Shown here: positions 1 through 6,502 of the stretch, in pieces
Layout of the letters: every line of letters starts with the position of its first letter
Position numbering within the stretch: the first letter of the stretch is position 1
NCBI RefSeq assembly: GCF_946478835.1
Contig: NZ_CAMLDV010000043.1
Location: forward strand, 1-23,492
Origin: an uncultured Bdellovibrio sp.
GTDB lineage: Bacteria; Bdellovibrionota; Bdellovibrionia; Bdellovibrionales; Bdellovibrionaceae
Direction of reading: 5' to 3'
DNA length: 23,492 nt
Made by a program: the position numbers and the translations under genes
Notes under the pieces: model-generated
Told to the model about the DNA's origin: nothing
The model's input: the letters and a program-made list of their open reading frames with translations, nothing else
Databases searched by the model: none

Positions 1-375
1 GGGCTTGAATTTACTCCGGGAGGATTGGCAGATCCTGAAGCGCCAGCATTACGCAAGCTGGGAGGTCATAACTCCGTCGATCTTTGGATTGAGATCGGCA
101 ATCCTTCGGCAAGAAAACTTCACAAAGCCACGAAGGCTGCAAAAGACGTTGTCGTTTTCACATATAAAAATCCAGAAGTTCTTTTAACTGAAATCAAGAA
201 CAATGAAGTTCATCGCGCTAATGAGCTTCAGATCTATTCCTTCGATTCCAAATTTTTGGATTCTTTAGGCGAACTCATCGAAAAGAACAACCGTTGGTCT
301 TTGCTCGTTCAACAAGGTCAGCTGGACTTAACATCTGGAGACCAAACCTTTTCAAGCGAGCTTAAAAAGTTTTAA
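1..375 (+). CDS. yaeQ: YaeQ family protein, 3' part only (5' end outside window)
   Basis: The reading frame is open from base 1 to a TAA at 373-375, giving the last 124 residues, so this is the C-terminal two thirds of a protein usually about 180 residues long. The segment DLWIEIGNPSARKLHKA followed by KDVVVFTYKN matches the YaeQ core (ELWIDLGQP..RIRKAC..VVVYTY), and ELQIYSFD matches the strand after it. YaeQ proteins have a PD-(D/E)XK nuclease-like fold. Their biochemical activity is not well established; E. coli YaeQ was once linked to suppression of RfaH loss. The ATG at 25 is not the start, because the family sequence continues upstream of it. No terminator separates it from the next gene, which begins 50 nt downstream. 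Confidence 0.85.
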   Translation, partial: GLEFTPGGLADPEAPALRKLGGHNSVDLWIEIGNPSARKLHKATKAAKDVVVFTYKNPEVLLTEIKNNEVHRANELQIYSFDSKFLDSLGELIEKNNRWSLLVQQGQLDLTSGDQTFSSELKKF

Positions 376-425
376 CATGAATAGTTTAAAATAATTCGAT
401 ACGATTTTTTCATAAGGGAGTATTT

Positions 426-1094
426 ATGGCTAAAAAATCCTTACCTAAAATCGTATCTGAAAAAGCGTTTCGCAAAGCCGTTGAAAAACTGCGCGTAAAA
501 GAAAAAAAGAATACGAGAGAACGTGATAAGGTCAGTGCTCTTCGCCGACGTCTTCCGATGATGGAAATGAAAAACGAATACATTTTCAAAGGCTCTTACG
601 GTGAAAAATCCTTGTTGGATCTTTTTGAGGGTCGCAAGCAGCTTGTGGTCTATCATTTCATGTATCATCCAGATAACGATACGTTCTGCAAAGGTTGTTC
701 TTTCGTTGCAGACCATATCCCTCATCTTGCTCACGTCCACGCAAGAAATACTTCATTTGTTTTTATCTCTCATGCACCACTTAAAAGTATTCGTCGTCAT
801 AAAAAACGCATGGGATGGACAACGCCTTGGTATTCAGGGTGGGAGACTTCTTTCAACGAAGACCTGGGAATTGACGGCAATCGCGAGCACGCCCTCAGTG
901 TCTTTATTCGCGACGGAAATAAAGTCTATCGAACTTACTACACAGGCGGACGGGGAGTTGAGTACATGGGAACACCGTGGGCGATTCTTGATATGACTCC
1001 ATTTGGTCGCCAGGAGAAATGGGAAGACTCACCGAAAGGGTGGCCACAGACAGAGCTGTACACGTGGTGGCAATTTCACGATGAGTATAAGTAA
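426..1094 (+). CDS. DUF899 family thioredoxin-like protein
   Basis: This encodes 222 residues with a good ribosome binding site (AAGGGAG, ending about 7 nt before the ATG). The N-terminal 40 residues are very basic and helical. A thioredoxin-like domain follows, with LVVYHFMYHP, a CxxC pair in FCKGCSFVADH (C88, C91), FVFISHAPL, and the DUF899 signature of a W-rich C-terminus (GWPQTELYTWWQFHDEY). There is no signal peptide, so it is predicted to be cytoplasmic. Family members are assumed to be redox proteins, but no substrate is known. The CxxC is retained, so the redox centre looks intact. It may share a transcript with the yaeQ-like gene, since the 50-nt gap holds no terminator. Confidence 0.85.
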   Translation: MAKKSLPKIVSEKAFRKAVEKLRVKEKKNTRERDKVSALRRRLPMMEMKNEYIFKGSYGEKSLLDLFEGRKQLVVYHFMYHPDNDTFCKGCSFVADHIPHLAHVHARNTSFVFISHAPLKSIRRHKKRMGWTTPWYSGWETSFNEDLGIDGNREHALSVFIRDGNKVYRTYYTGGRGVEYMGTPWAILDMTPFGRQEKWEDSPKGWPQTELYTWWQFHDEYK

Positions 1095-1228
1095 CCTACG
1101 ATAGAAAATTAATTTCAAATCTGTAGAGGATATCGACAGTCAGAACACGCAGATGGCTGTTTGGTTAAATCAATCTATAGAGCAAATGAATAGATAACCT
1201 CGCTCCACACGTCATGGTGTTCAGCTCT

Positions 1229-1864
1229 TTAGGTATTTACTTCGAGCACCGTCATAAAATCATAACAGTTTAAATCAGCATCAAAGATCGGCTGAGCGAA
1301 CACGAACGCTCCCGCTAAAATGTAAGCTCTTAAAAGGGTCGGAAGAGCGCGAAGAATTTTTTTATTCGATTTATTCTGTGGATGTGAGTTGAGATCTTTT
1401 AAAAGAGACTGAATGTCGCTAATACGCTGACAGTCTGAATCCATCACACTCGTTGCGCCAAAGGCATATTGCGCTCCCGTTAATTGCAAGTAACTTCGAA
1501 TACCCTCCCACAAAGCGGAGATCACAGTACCGTTTCGATATTCTGGAGCGACACAGGCCCAAGCCAATTCCACCTTCACACCGGGGCCTTTGATCATCGC
1601 ATTTACGTTAAAGTCTTCTTCGGTTTCAAAATATTTGGAATGACTGGAACATGAAAGACGATAAGCGCCACAGATTTCTCCCGTCACCTTATCTTGGGCA
1701 ATGAGGTGGTCGGCCGTGTAGTCAAATTCCTTAATGCGTTCGCTTAAATGCGGAAAAGCGCGACGGCGCAAAGCGAGGACTTTGTGAAGTTCGTCAGAAG
1801 TTTCAATCGTTCTGACAAGATAGTGCCCGGTTTCAAAAGAGATCTTTATCTTTTGTTGAAACGT
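1229..1864 (-). CDS. GNAT-type N-acyltransferase (OlsB/hemolysin-like, Acetyltransf_5), non-standard start
   Basis: The core (YRLSCSSHSKYF, then VELAWACVAPEYRNGTVISALWEG, then QYAFGATSV) matches the acyltransferase family that includes ornithine-lipid N-acyltransferase OlsB and autoinducer-synthase-like GNATs. The first canonical start is a TTG at 1771, but this lies after the conserved first strand. Upstream in frame the sequence continues as GHYLVRTIETSDELHKVLALRRRAF, exactly the expected N-terminus, back to a stop at 1877-1879. No ATG, GTG or TTG exists in that extension. The best-placed codon is ACG at 1862-1864, 7 nt after an AGGA core (GAGGAAGG at 1869-1876). I therefore give a 211-residue frame; the conservative minimum is 1229-1771. 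An ATG at 1880 is in the wrong frame. Either a rare ACG/ATT start is used or the start codon has mutated. Confidence 0.7.
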   Translation of the reverse strand, partial: TFQQKIKISFETGHYLVRTIETSDELHKVLALRRRAFPHLSERIKEFDYTADHLIAQDKVTGEICGAYRLSCSSHSKYFETEEDFNVNAMIKGPGVKVELAWACVAPEYRNGTVISALWEGIRSYLQLTGAQYAFGATSVMDSDCQRISDIQSLLKDLNSHPQNKSNKKILRALPTLLRAYILAGAFVFAQPIFDADLNCYDFMTVLEVNT

Positions 1865-1890
1865 AATGCCTTCCTCTCATTAAAACAACC

Positions 1891-1904
1891 TTAACAATTG
1901 TTAA
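1891..1904. promoter_or_regulatory. 14-bp perfect palindrome upstream of the acyltransferase gene
   Basis: TTAACAATTGTTAA is its own reverse complement. It lies 26 nt from the proposed acyltransferase start. A one-mismatch copy lies 24 nt upstream of the phospholipase D gene at 2726, in the same orientation relative to its gene. It is a likely operator or leader element; the binding protein is unknown. Confidence 0.4.
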
Positions 1905-1980
1905 TATTTCATAAAGTTTTGGTCATCGCCACATTAAAAGTGCCAAAGCAAGAATGTTTCACAAAAAAAGACCGTAAATA

Positions 1981-2008
1981 TTGAGATTTTGGTCCAAAAT
2001 GTTATAGT
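1981..2008 (+). promoter_or_regulatory. Promoter of the HTH-YkvA gene, probably leaderless
   Basis: TTGAGA (1981-1986) and TATAGT (2003-2008) are separated by 16 nt. The -10 box ends 6 nt before the ATG at 2015, which puts the predicted transcript start on or next to the A of the ATG. There is no Shine-Dalgarno sequence. This geometry predicts a leaderless mRNA. Confidence 0.55.
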
Positions 2009-2014
2009 AGCGTC

Positions 2015-2635
2015 ATGAAAGTCACACAGCTTAATAAACTTCTGAAAGAAACAAAGCTTAGCCCCGAACGGCTTGCGGAGTACTTGCAGATCTCCAATAT
2101 GACGGTGCGACGCTGGGTTAAAAATCCCGGGACATCTCTGATTCCGGCGCAATATGAAGCCAATCTTTATGCCGGCATTTTATCTTTATCAAAAGACGGT
2201 TTGCTTTCTAAAGATCATCCGCTCGTCATCGAAGCATTCGAATTCCTGCAGACGACGTACATTCAGAACAGTTTTCATCGCATGAACGTCACTCCGGATC
2301 AGCTCGGAAAAGACAGCTCTATGGACGAGGGAATTGTAGACCTTTGCTTGAACCTGGGGCAGCAGAGCGACAACCTGGAGTTTGTGAATCAGCATAGTGG
2401 CGAAATTAAATCTTTTGAAAAAAAGAATCCCAATATCTACAAGATGGCGCAGAAACTTTGGCAAGTGGTCCGTTCTGATGAAATGCAAAGAGCGCAAAAG
2501 TACATCGCCGTCGGAGCTCTGTTCTATCTTTTCTTTCCATTTGATCTTATTCCAGATGGTCTTCCTGCATTGGGATTTATGGATGACTTCGGAATTTTGA
2601 CGGTGGCTTATAACTATTACGTGCATTCCCGTTAA
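2015..2635 (+). CDS. HTH domain-YkvA (DUF1232) fusion protein
   Basis: This encodes 206 residues. Residues 4-40 (LNKLLKETKLSPERLAEYLQ, then ISNMTVRRWVKNPG) form a Cro/CI-type helix-turn-helix. The middle, about 45-150, is helical and unassigned. Residues about 160-200 (KYIAVGALFYLFFPFDLIPD, then GLPALGFMDDFGILTVAYNYY) are a clear DUF1232/YkvA domain, with the typical PxDLIPD.lp..G..DD pattern and a hydrophobic stretch that may associate with the membrane. YkvA proteins usually lack a DNA-binding domain, so this combination is unusual. The role is unknown; a membrane-associated regulator is one possibility. The start rests on the close -10 box rather than on an RBS. The gene is divergent from the acyltransferase gene. 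Confidence 0.8.
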   Translation: MKVTQLNKLLKETKLSPERLAEYLQISNMTVRRWVKNPGTSLIPAQYEANLYAGILSLSKDGLLSKDHPLVIEAFEFLQTTYIQNSFHRMNVTPDQLGKDSSMDEGIVDLCLNLGQQSDNLEFVNQHSGEIKSFEKKNPNIYKMAQKLWQVVRSDEMQRAQKYIAVGALFYLFFPFDLIPDGLPALGFMDDFGILTVAYNYYVHSR

Positions 2636-2687
2636 GGCGCGGCAAAAAAATGAATCCACATTGCAAAATTAGTTCTTTAAATAATAA

Positions 2688-2701
2688 TTAACATTTGTTA
2701 A
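2688..2701. promoter_or_regulatory. Near-palindrome in the phospholipase D leader
   Basis: TTAACATTTGTTAA differs from the palindrome at 1891-1904 by one base, and the match extends into the flanks (ATTAACA.TTGTTAAG on the coding strand of each gene). A possible promoter, TTGCAA at 2661-2666 with an AT-rich -10 (TAATAA or TAATTA) around 2682-2690, would place this element over the -10/+1 region. That would suit a repressor. Confidence 0.4.
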
Positions 2702-2725
2702 GAAGTTATTCCAAGAGGAGTCGCT

Positions 2726-3754
2726 ATGAAATCGGCTTTTGGAAACGTTCTTTTGGTAGTTTCTTTCCTTCTTCAAGTCTGCAGTGCCCACGCCGCACAA
2801 GATATTCTGACGGTGACCCCTGAAGACAATCACGAACAAATCAATAGTGCCATCGACAAAGCGCAGTCTTCCATTGAAATGGTGATGTTTCATCTCTCTG
2901 ATCTGGAAAGTGTGGATCACCTTATTGGAGCCCAAAAGCGGGGTGTGCAGGTTCGCATTATTCTTGACGAAAAGTTAGTGCAAAAAGGCTCTGCCGCTCA
3001 AATTAAAGATCATCTGGTTGGCGAGGGCGTGGACGTTCGTTCGAGCCCGCCAGGTTTTTCAATCACACATGAAAAAGCGATGGTGATTGATAAAAAGACG
3101 GCTCTTATTTCTTCCATCAATCTTACTCGCAATGGGGCCTTCACCAGAGATTTCGGAATTTTCACGAGTGATACTGGTGTGATTAACGAGATGGGAAGCG
3201 TTTTTGAGTCGGATTGGTCTAATAGTTCGATGCAATTAATGCCTCCAACCCCGCAGCTTTCAAACGACAGACTTGCTTGGAGCCCGGTGAATTCCAAAGA
3301 AAAAATTCTGGCACTTTTGGATTCGGCAAAAAAATCCATTTCCCTTGAGGTTGAAAATCTTGGAAGTGCAGAAATCATAGCGATGCTTCAGAAAAAAAGT
3401 CATGAAGGAATCGCCGTGACTGTCTTGGTTCCTTTGTGTGTTGAAGGCGGTATGGATCAAAAAAGAAACGTTCCATTTCTTAAAAATCTGGCAGCCAGCG
3501 GTGTCAAAGCCCTGGCAGCAGTGTCGCCGTACACGGCGGAAAATCCCTACATCCATGCTAAAGCTATCGTCGTAGATTCGCAGGCCGTCTTTGTAGGGTC
3601 TGAAAATTTAAGTCATAACAGCTTAGATCTGGCTCGCGAGCTGGGCATTATTGAGCGACAACCAGACATCACAGCGAAAGTTGAATCAATCATCAAAGCA
3701 GACTTCCGCCGTGGCATTTCAGGTGATGCCTTAGACTCGACTTCTTGCAATTAG
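2726..3754 (+). CDS. Secreted phospholipase D-family protein
   Basis: This encodes 342 residues with an AGAGGAG ribosome binding site. A Sec signal peptide (residues 1 to about 23, ending CSAHA-A) sends it to the periplasm or beyond. Two PLD half-domains follow. The first active-site motif is HxKxxxxD at H115, K117, D122, followed by SSINLT. The second is H267, K269, D274, followed by the more canonical GSENLS and a downstream E. The superfamily includes phospholipases, nucleases (Nuc) and phosphatidyltransferases; the length and exported nature fit a phospholipase or nuclease. It is too short for a cardiolipin synthase with membrane segments, and there are none beyond the signal peptide. In a predator this could act on prey lipid or DNA (inference). 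The gene stands alone, behind the palindrome at 2688. Confidence 0.85.
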   Translation: MKSAFGNVLLVVSFLLQVCSAHAAQDILTVTPEDNHEQINSAIDKAQSSIEMVMFHLSDLESVDHLIGAQKRGVQVRIILDEKLVQKGSAAQIKDHLVGEGVDVRSSPPGFSITHEKAMVIDKKTALISSINLTRNGAFTRDFGIFTSDTGVINEMGSVFESDWSNSSMQLMPPTPQLSNDRLAWSPVNSKEKILALLDSAKKSISLEVENLGSAEIIAMLQKKSHEGIAVTVLVPLCVEGGMDQKRNVPFLKNLAASGVKALAAVSPYTAENPYIHAKAIVVDSQAVFVGSENLSHNSLDLARELGIIERQPDITAKVESIIKADFRRGISGDALDSTSCN

Positions 3755-3942
3755 CCGGTGTCTCATCCTGAGGATTTTTCTTCAGGGAGTGTGACTTTCC
3801 CGCTACTCAATTTTTTTACGGATAAGAGTGACACAAGCCTTTCGCTGCAATTTCAGTGGCTTATCAATATTCACCGTCCGTTAACCACCGTATTTACGGC
3901 CAATGGTATTCTATACCAGCGATTGTTTATGCGGAGGTGAGT

Positions 3943-4641
3943 ATGGATACTAAAAATATCTCGTGGCTACTAACGGTAGCTCTTGCAACAGGGATTGGTT
4001 GTAAACAGGAAAGCGGAGAAACAAGCGGAGCCGGTGAATTACCTAGCACGGTGGCTCCTGTTTCTAAGAGCCAAGAGGCAGGTTGTTCTGTCGCCAATGT
4101 CGAAGGTGGAGCGCAAATCACTTGTGGTGAAACCCAAGCTTTCGTACCTGCCGGAAATAGTGCTCCAGTAAAAACGCCACGACTTATAAACGGTAATTCC
4201 AGTAATGATCCGGCCGCTCAAAATGTGCAGATCGGCGATTATTTAATTTCCGTCACAAAGAATAACAACGCTGAACTCATCACAGTATGGATTGAAAAAG
4301 AGAACGCAATTCTTCAGTACGAAAACGGTAGGATATATCCGAGGGATAAAGCTCTTTATTACAACTCGAGAGATTGTTCAGGCGACGGAATTTATCAAAC
4401 GAACCCCGATGTTCATTCATTTGCATTTGGAATGGCAGATCGCATTGTGTACTGGGATCGCTATTATCGTCTAAGTGGTGTGATTGAACATTGTTATCCG
4501 CGATCTAAAAAAGAAAAAGATGGCTCATGTACCGAAATTACGGGGCCGGTAACCGGGGATTTCAACGGATTTATTGCGAAGCCCGCCGAGCCTGGCGTAA
4601 CACCGGTCCTGACCAGTGGTTATAGAGTGAAAATGCAGTAG
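3943..4641 (+). CDS. Predicted lipoprotein of unknown function
   Basis: The chosen start ATG has a strong GGAGGTGA ribosome binding site just upstream, giving 232 residues; an earlier in-frame ATG at 3856 lacks one and would bury the signal sequence. The N-terminus (MDTKNISWLLTVALATGIGC) is a signal peptide ending at Cys20, probably lipidated, although GIGC is a weak lipobox. The mature part begins with a Ser/Gly/Glu-rich linker. It then has a beta-rich domain with paired cysteines (C48, C57 region, then YNSRDCSGDG, EHCYPRSKKE and GSCTEITG) that may form disulphides. I do not recognise a family. It is followed by a strong terminator, so it is probably monocistronic. Confidence 0.7.
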   Translation: MDTKNISWLLTVALATGIGCKQESGETSGAGELPSTVAPVSKSQEAGCSVANVEGGAQITCGETQAFVPAGNSAPVKTPRLINGNSSNDPAAQNVQIGDYLISVTKNNNAELITVWIEKENAILQYENGRIYPRDKALYYNSRDCSGDGIYQTNPDVHSFAFGMADRIVYWDRYYRLSGVIEHCYPRSKKEKDGSCTEITGPVTGDFNGFIAKPAEPGVTPVLTSGYRVKMQ

Positions 4642-4648
4642 TAAAAAA

Positions 4649-4680
4649 GGCAGCCTTTATGGCTGCCCTTTTCTTTTTTA
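4649..4680 (+). terminator. Rho-independent terminator after the lipoprotein gene
   Basis: A perfect 7-bp stem, GGCAGCC (4649-4655) and GGCTGCC (4661-4667), has a TTTAT loop. It is preceded by an A run and followed by CTTTTCTTTTTT. Confidence 0.9.
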
Positions 4681-4751
4681 CAGATTCCTTCTCGCTCCTT
4701 GGCGTTTTTGTCGCCGAAGCGTACACAAATCCCATTCACATGGGGTTTTCT

Positions 4752-5297
4752 ATGAAAAAGTTAATGCTAGTTTTCGCATCCGTTTTGATGCTCGCGGGAT
4801 GTAATTCAGACAACGGGGATTTGGTTGTTCACCAAGATTTTACGCTCACTTCTACAGAAGGTGCAGACGTCGTTTTAAAACAGGGTCAAAACTACCGAGT
4901 TTACATCACGCCTTATTCGATTTTTGGATCTGATTTCTTAGCCAATTTTTTCTCGGATGTCGATACTTCCGCAGGCCTTGTGAAGTTTGACTTCTCAGGC
5001 TTTCGCATGATCCCTCTTGGCGGAGAATTCTCAATTCATGCAAATGAAATTCGCAATCAGAATATTTCCATGCAGGGCACAAGTGAGTTTAAAGCTCAAA
5101 GCGTGAGCGTTTACGATTCTTACGAAGAGTGCGAAACACCGTCTCAAAAACGTTTGGTAAAAATGCAAACACGCAAGGGCATTCGCTCTGTGCACGTGCA
5201 CATCATGGATTCTTCTATGAGCACGCTTTTGGCGGAATTTTCCTACGACAACAAATACACTGAAAGAACTGTTCTTTCAGAAGGCGAATGTTTCTAA
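4752..5297 (+). CDS. Small predicted lipoprotein of unknown function
   Basis: This encodes 181 residues starting MKKLMLVFASVLMLAGC, a textbook lipoprotein signal with lipobox LAGC and Cys17 as the lipidated residue. The mature protein is beta-rich (DFTLTSTEGADVVLKQGQNY and similar strands) with two further cysteines near residues 135 and 180, which could pair. I do not recognise a family. The ATG at 4752 is preferred over in-frame ATGs at 4659 and 4740, because only it places the basic n-region directly before the hydrophobic core. No good Shine-Dalgarno is visible; the leader instead contains two hairpins (4693-4721 and 4731-4744). It lies directly behind the upstream terminator, so it must have its own promoter. 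Confidence 0.7.
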   Translation: MKKLMLVFASVLMLAGCNSDNGDLVVHQDFTLTSTEGADVVLKQGQNYRVYITPYSIFGSDFLANFFSDVDTSAGLVKFDFSGFRMIPLGGEFSIHANEIRNQNISMQGTSEFKAQSVSVYDSYEECETPSQKRLVKMQTRKGIRSVHVHIMDSSMSTLLAEFSYDNKYTERTVLSEGECF

Positions 5298-5313
5298 TTT
5301 CGTAGAGCCGACG

Positions 5314-6219
5314 TTATTGCAAATTGTCTGTCAGGCGCAAAAAGACGTCGATGCTTGAAAGAGTGGAAGGGGAGCTGAAGTCAGAACCTGGCTTGCTCCC
5401 TGACCAACGGTGAGACATGTTTTCAATCTCAATATAACTTGTTGAACTTCCATCGGCAAAACGCACCGAATATCCATCCTGACCTATCAAATGGGTCGCC
5501 TTATACGAAGAATTGAACTGTCTATCGTCTAATGAATCCATATAAAGGACAGACTGCGCAAAGGCATTTCTTCCCATAAAGGTGGGAACGACTTTGTCTT
5601 TCCTGCCATGAATGTAAAACAACGTCTTTAAACGATGGGTGTTCGAAGATGAATTCGCTCCCGCGCAGGTTAAGGCCTCTTGCACATTGGCGCGAGCGGA
5701 ATCTATTGTCATGCTTCCTGTGACGTCAAAAGGGGCGCCAGAGTGGATCAAAGCTCCTTTAAAAACATCTGGAAAACACAAGGCCAAGTGATTGGCAAAC
5801 ATCGCTCCCGAAGAAAATCCTCCTACGAAGATACGATTGGGATCGACCTCGCCAGCTTCAATATGCTTTTTAACTTCGTCAACGACCTGCATGAAGTCGC
5901 CATCACGCTTTTGCATTTCTGAGGAGGTGAAATTCCAGCACTTCAGAAGATTCATCTTAGAAACTTGATATGGAGCAATAATCAAAGGATTCAGATGTTT
6001 CGTTTTTTCTACAATGTCTGTCACATCAACAAATTTTTCATCGGTTTGGTTGCATCCATGAATCCACAAGAGCAAAGGTCTTTTTACTGAGGCGTCTTGA
6101 TTTGAGACAGTGGCACTTTCATTAAAATAAGAATAGGCAATTTCAAGAGCGCCAGCCTGAGATGTCGCCATCACGATCGAGCAAATCAATAAAAGAAACT
6201 GCCAAAGTCTTAAGAGCAT
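5314..6219 (-). CDS. Secreted PHB-depolymerase/LpqC-type esterase
   Basis: This encodes 301 residues with a Sec signal peptide (1 to about 23). It is an alpha/beta hydrolase of the poly(3-hydroxybutyrate) depolymerase / CE1 esterase group. LLLWIHGCNQ gives the oxyanion region and VGGFSSGAM the nucleophile elbow (S136 in GFSSG). D208 in HGRKDKVVP and H270 in MSHRWSG complete the triad. The DPNRIFVGGFSSGAMFA context is typical of this family. The substrate could be an extracellular polyester, acetylated or feruloylated polysaccharide, or another ester, and cannot be decided from sequence. An AGGAG site precedes the ATG. A 15-codon upstream ORF with its own strong SD overlaps the start (6210-6257). 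It converges on the lipoprotein gene with only 16 nt between stops and no clear terminator. Confidence 0.85.
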   Translation of the reverse strand: MLLRLWQFLLLICSIVMATSQAGALEIAYSYFNESATVSNQDASVKRPLLLWIHGCNQTDEKFVDVTDIVEKTKHLNPLIIAPYQVSKMNLLKCWNFTSSEMQKRDGDFMQVVDEVKKHIEAGEVDPNRIFVGGFSSGAMFANHLALCFPDVFKGALIHSGAPFDVTGSMTIDSARANVQEALTCAGANSSSNTHRLKTLFYIHGRKDKVVPTFMGRNAFAQSVLYMDSLDDRQFNSSYKATHLIGQDGYSVRFADGSSTSYIEIENMSHRWSGSKPGSDFSSPSTLSSIDVFLRLTDNLQ

Positions 6220-6257
6220 AAAGTCTCCTGCGATCTTAAAAGCAATTTCAAATCCAC
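6210..6257 (-). CDS. Possible 15-codon leader ORF overlapping the esterase start
   Basis: A perfect AGGAGG (6265-6270 on the complement) sits 7 nt before a GTG that opens a frame reading MDLKLLLRSQETLCS and then TAA. The stop lies a few bases inside the esterase gene, in another frame, so translation could be coupled. The SD is stronger than that of the esterase itself. Expression is unproven. Confidence 0.35.
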   Translation of the reverse strand: MDLKLLLRSQETLCS

Positions 6258-6502
6258 GCGGTTTCCTCCTATTTCAATTTAGAAGAAATGAAATCATCTA
6301 AGGTTTTGACATAGGGACATTTCTTGAAAAACATGTTCTGTTCTCTTTTCGTAATCGAACAATTTAAATGACATATAAAAGCGCTGATTTTAAACAACGC
6401 TCTTTCTTTGTTCTTCAAAATTTTCCAATCACAGCTTCAGAATCACACTCGGCGAAAGTCTAACGAACTTTGCATTAACAATAATAAGAGAAAGGAATCA
6501 CA

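Noticed and set aside
441..740. 99-codon frame on - opposite the DUF899 gene
   Set aside because: It is a shadow of a well-supported gene on +, with no signal of its own.
3765..3818. Hairpins and T run after the phospholipase D gene as a terminator
   Set aside because: The stems are 4-6 bp with wobble or mismatches, too weak to call.
3758..3940. 60-codon GTG-started frame between the phospholipase D and lipoprotein genes
   Set aside because: There is no ribosome binding site, no protein-like pattern, and it ends over the SD of the real gene.
3856..3942. Upstream in-frame start for the lipoprotein at 3943
   Set aside because: It has no ribosome binding site and would place 29 residues before the signal peptide, whereas the ATG at 3943 has GGAGGTGA just upstream.
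6306..6311. Perfect TTGACA as the -35 of the gene at 6503
   Set aside because: No -10-like hexamer is found 16-18 nt downstream, and the leader would be very long.
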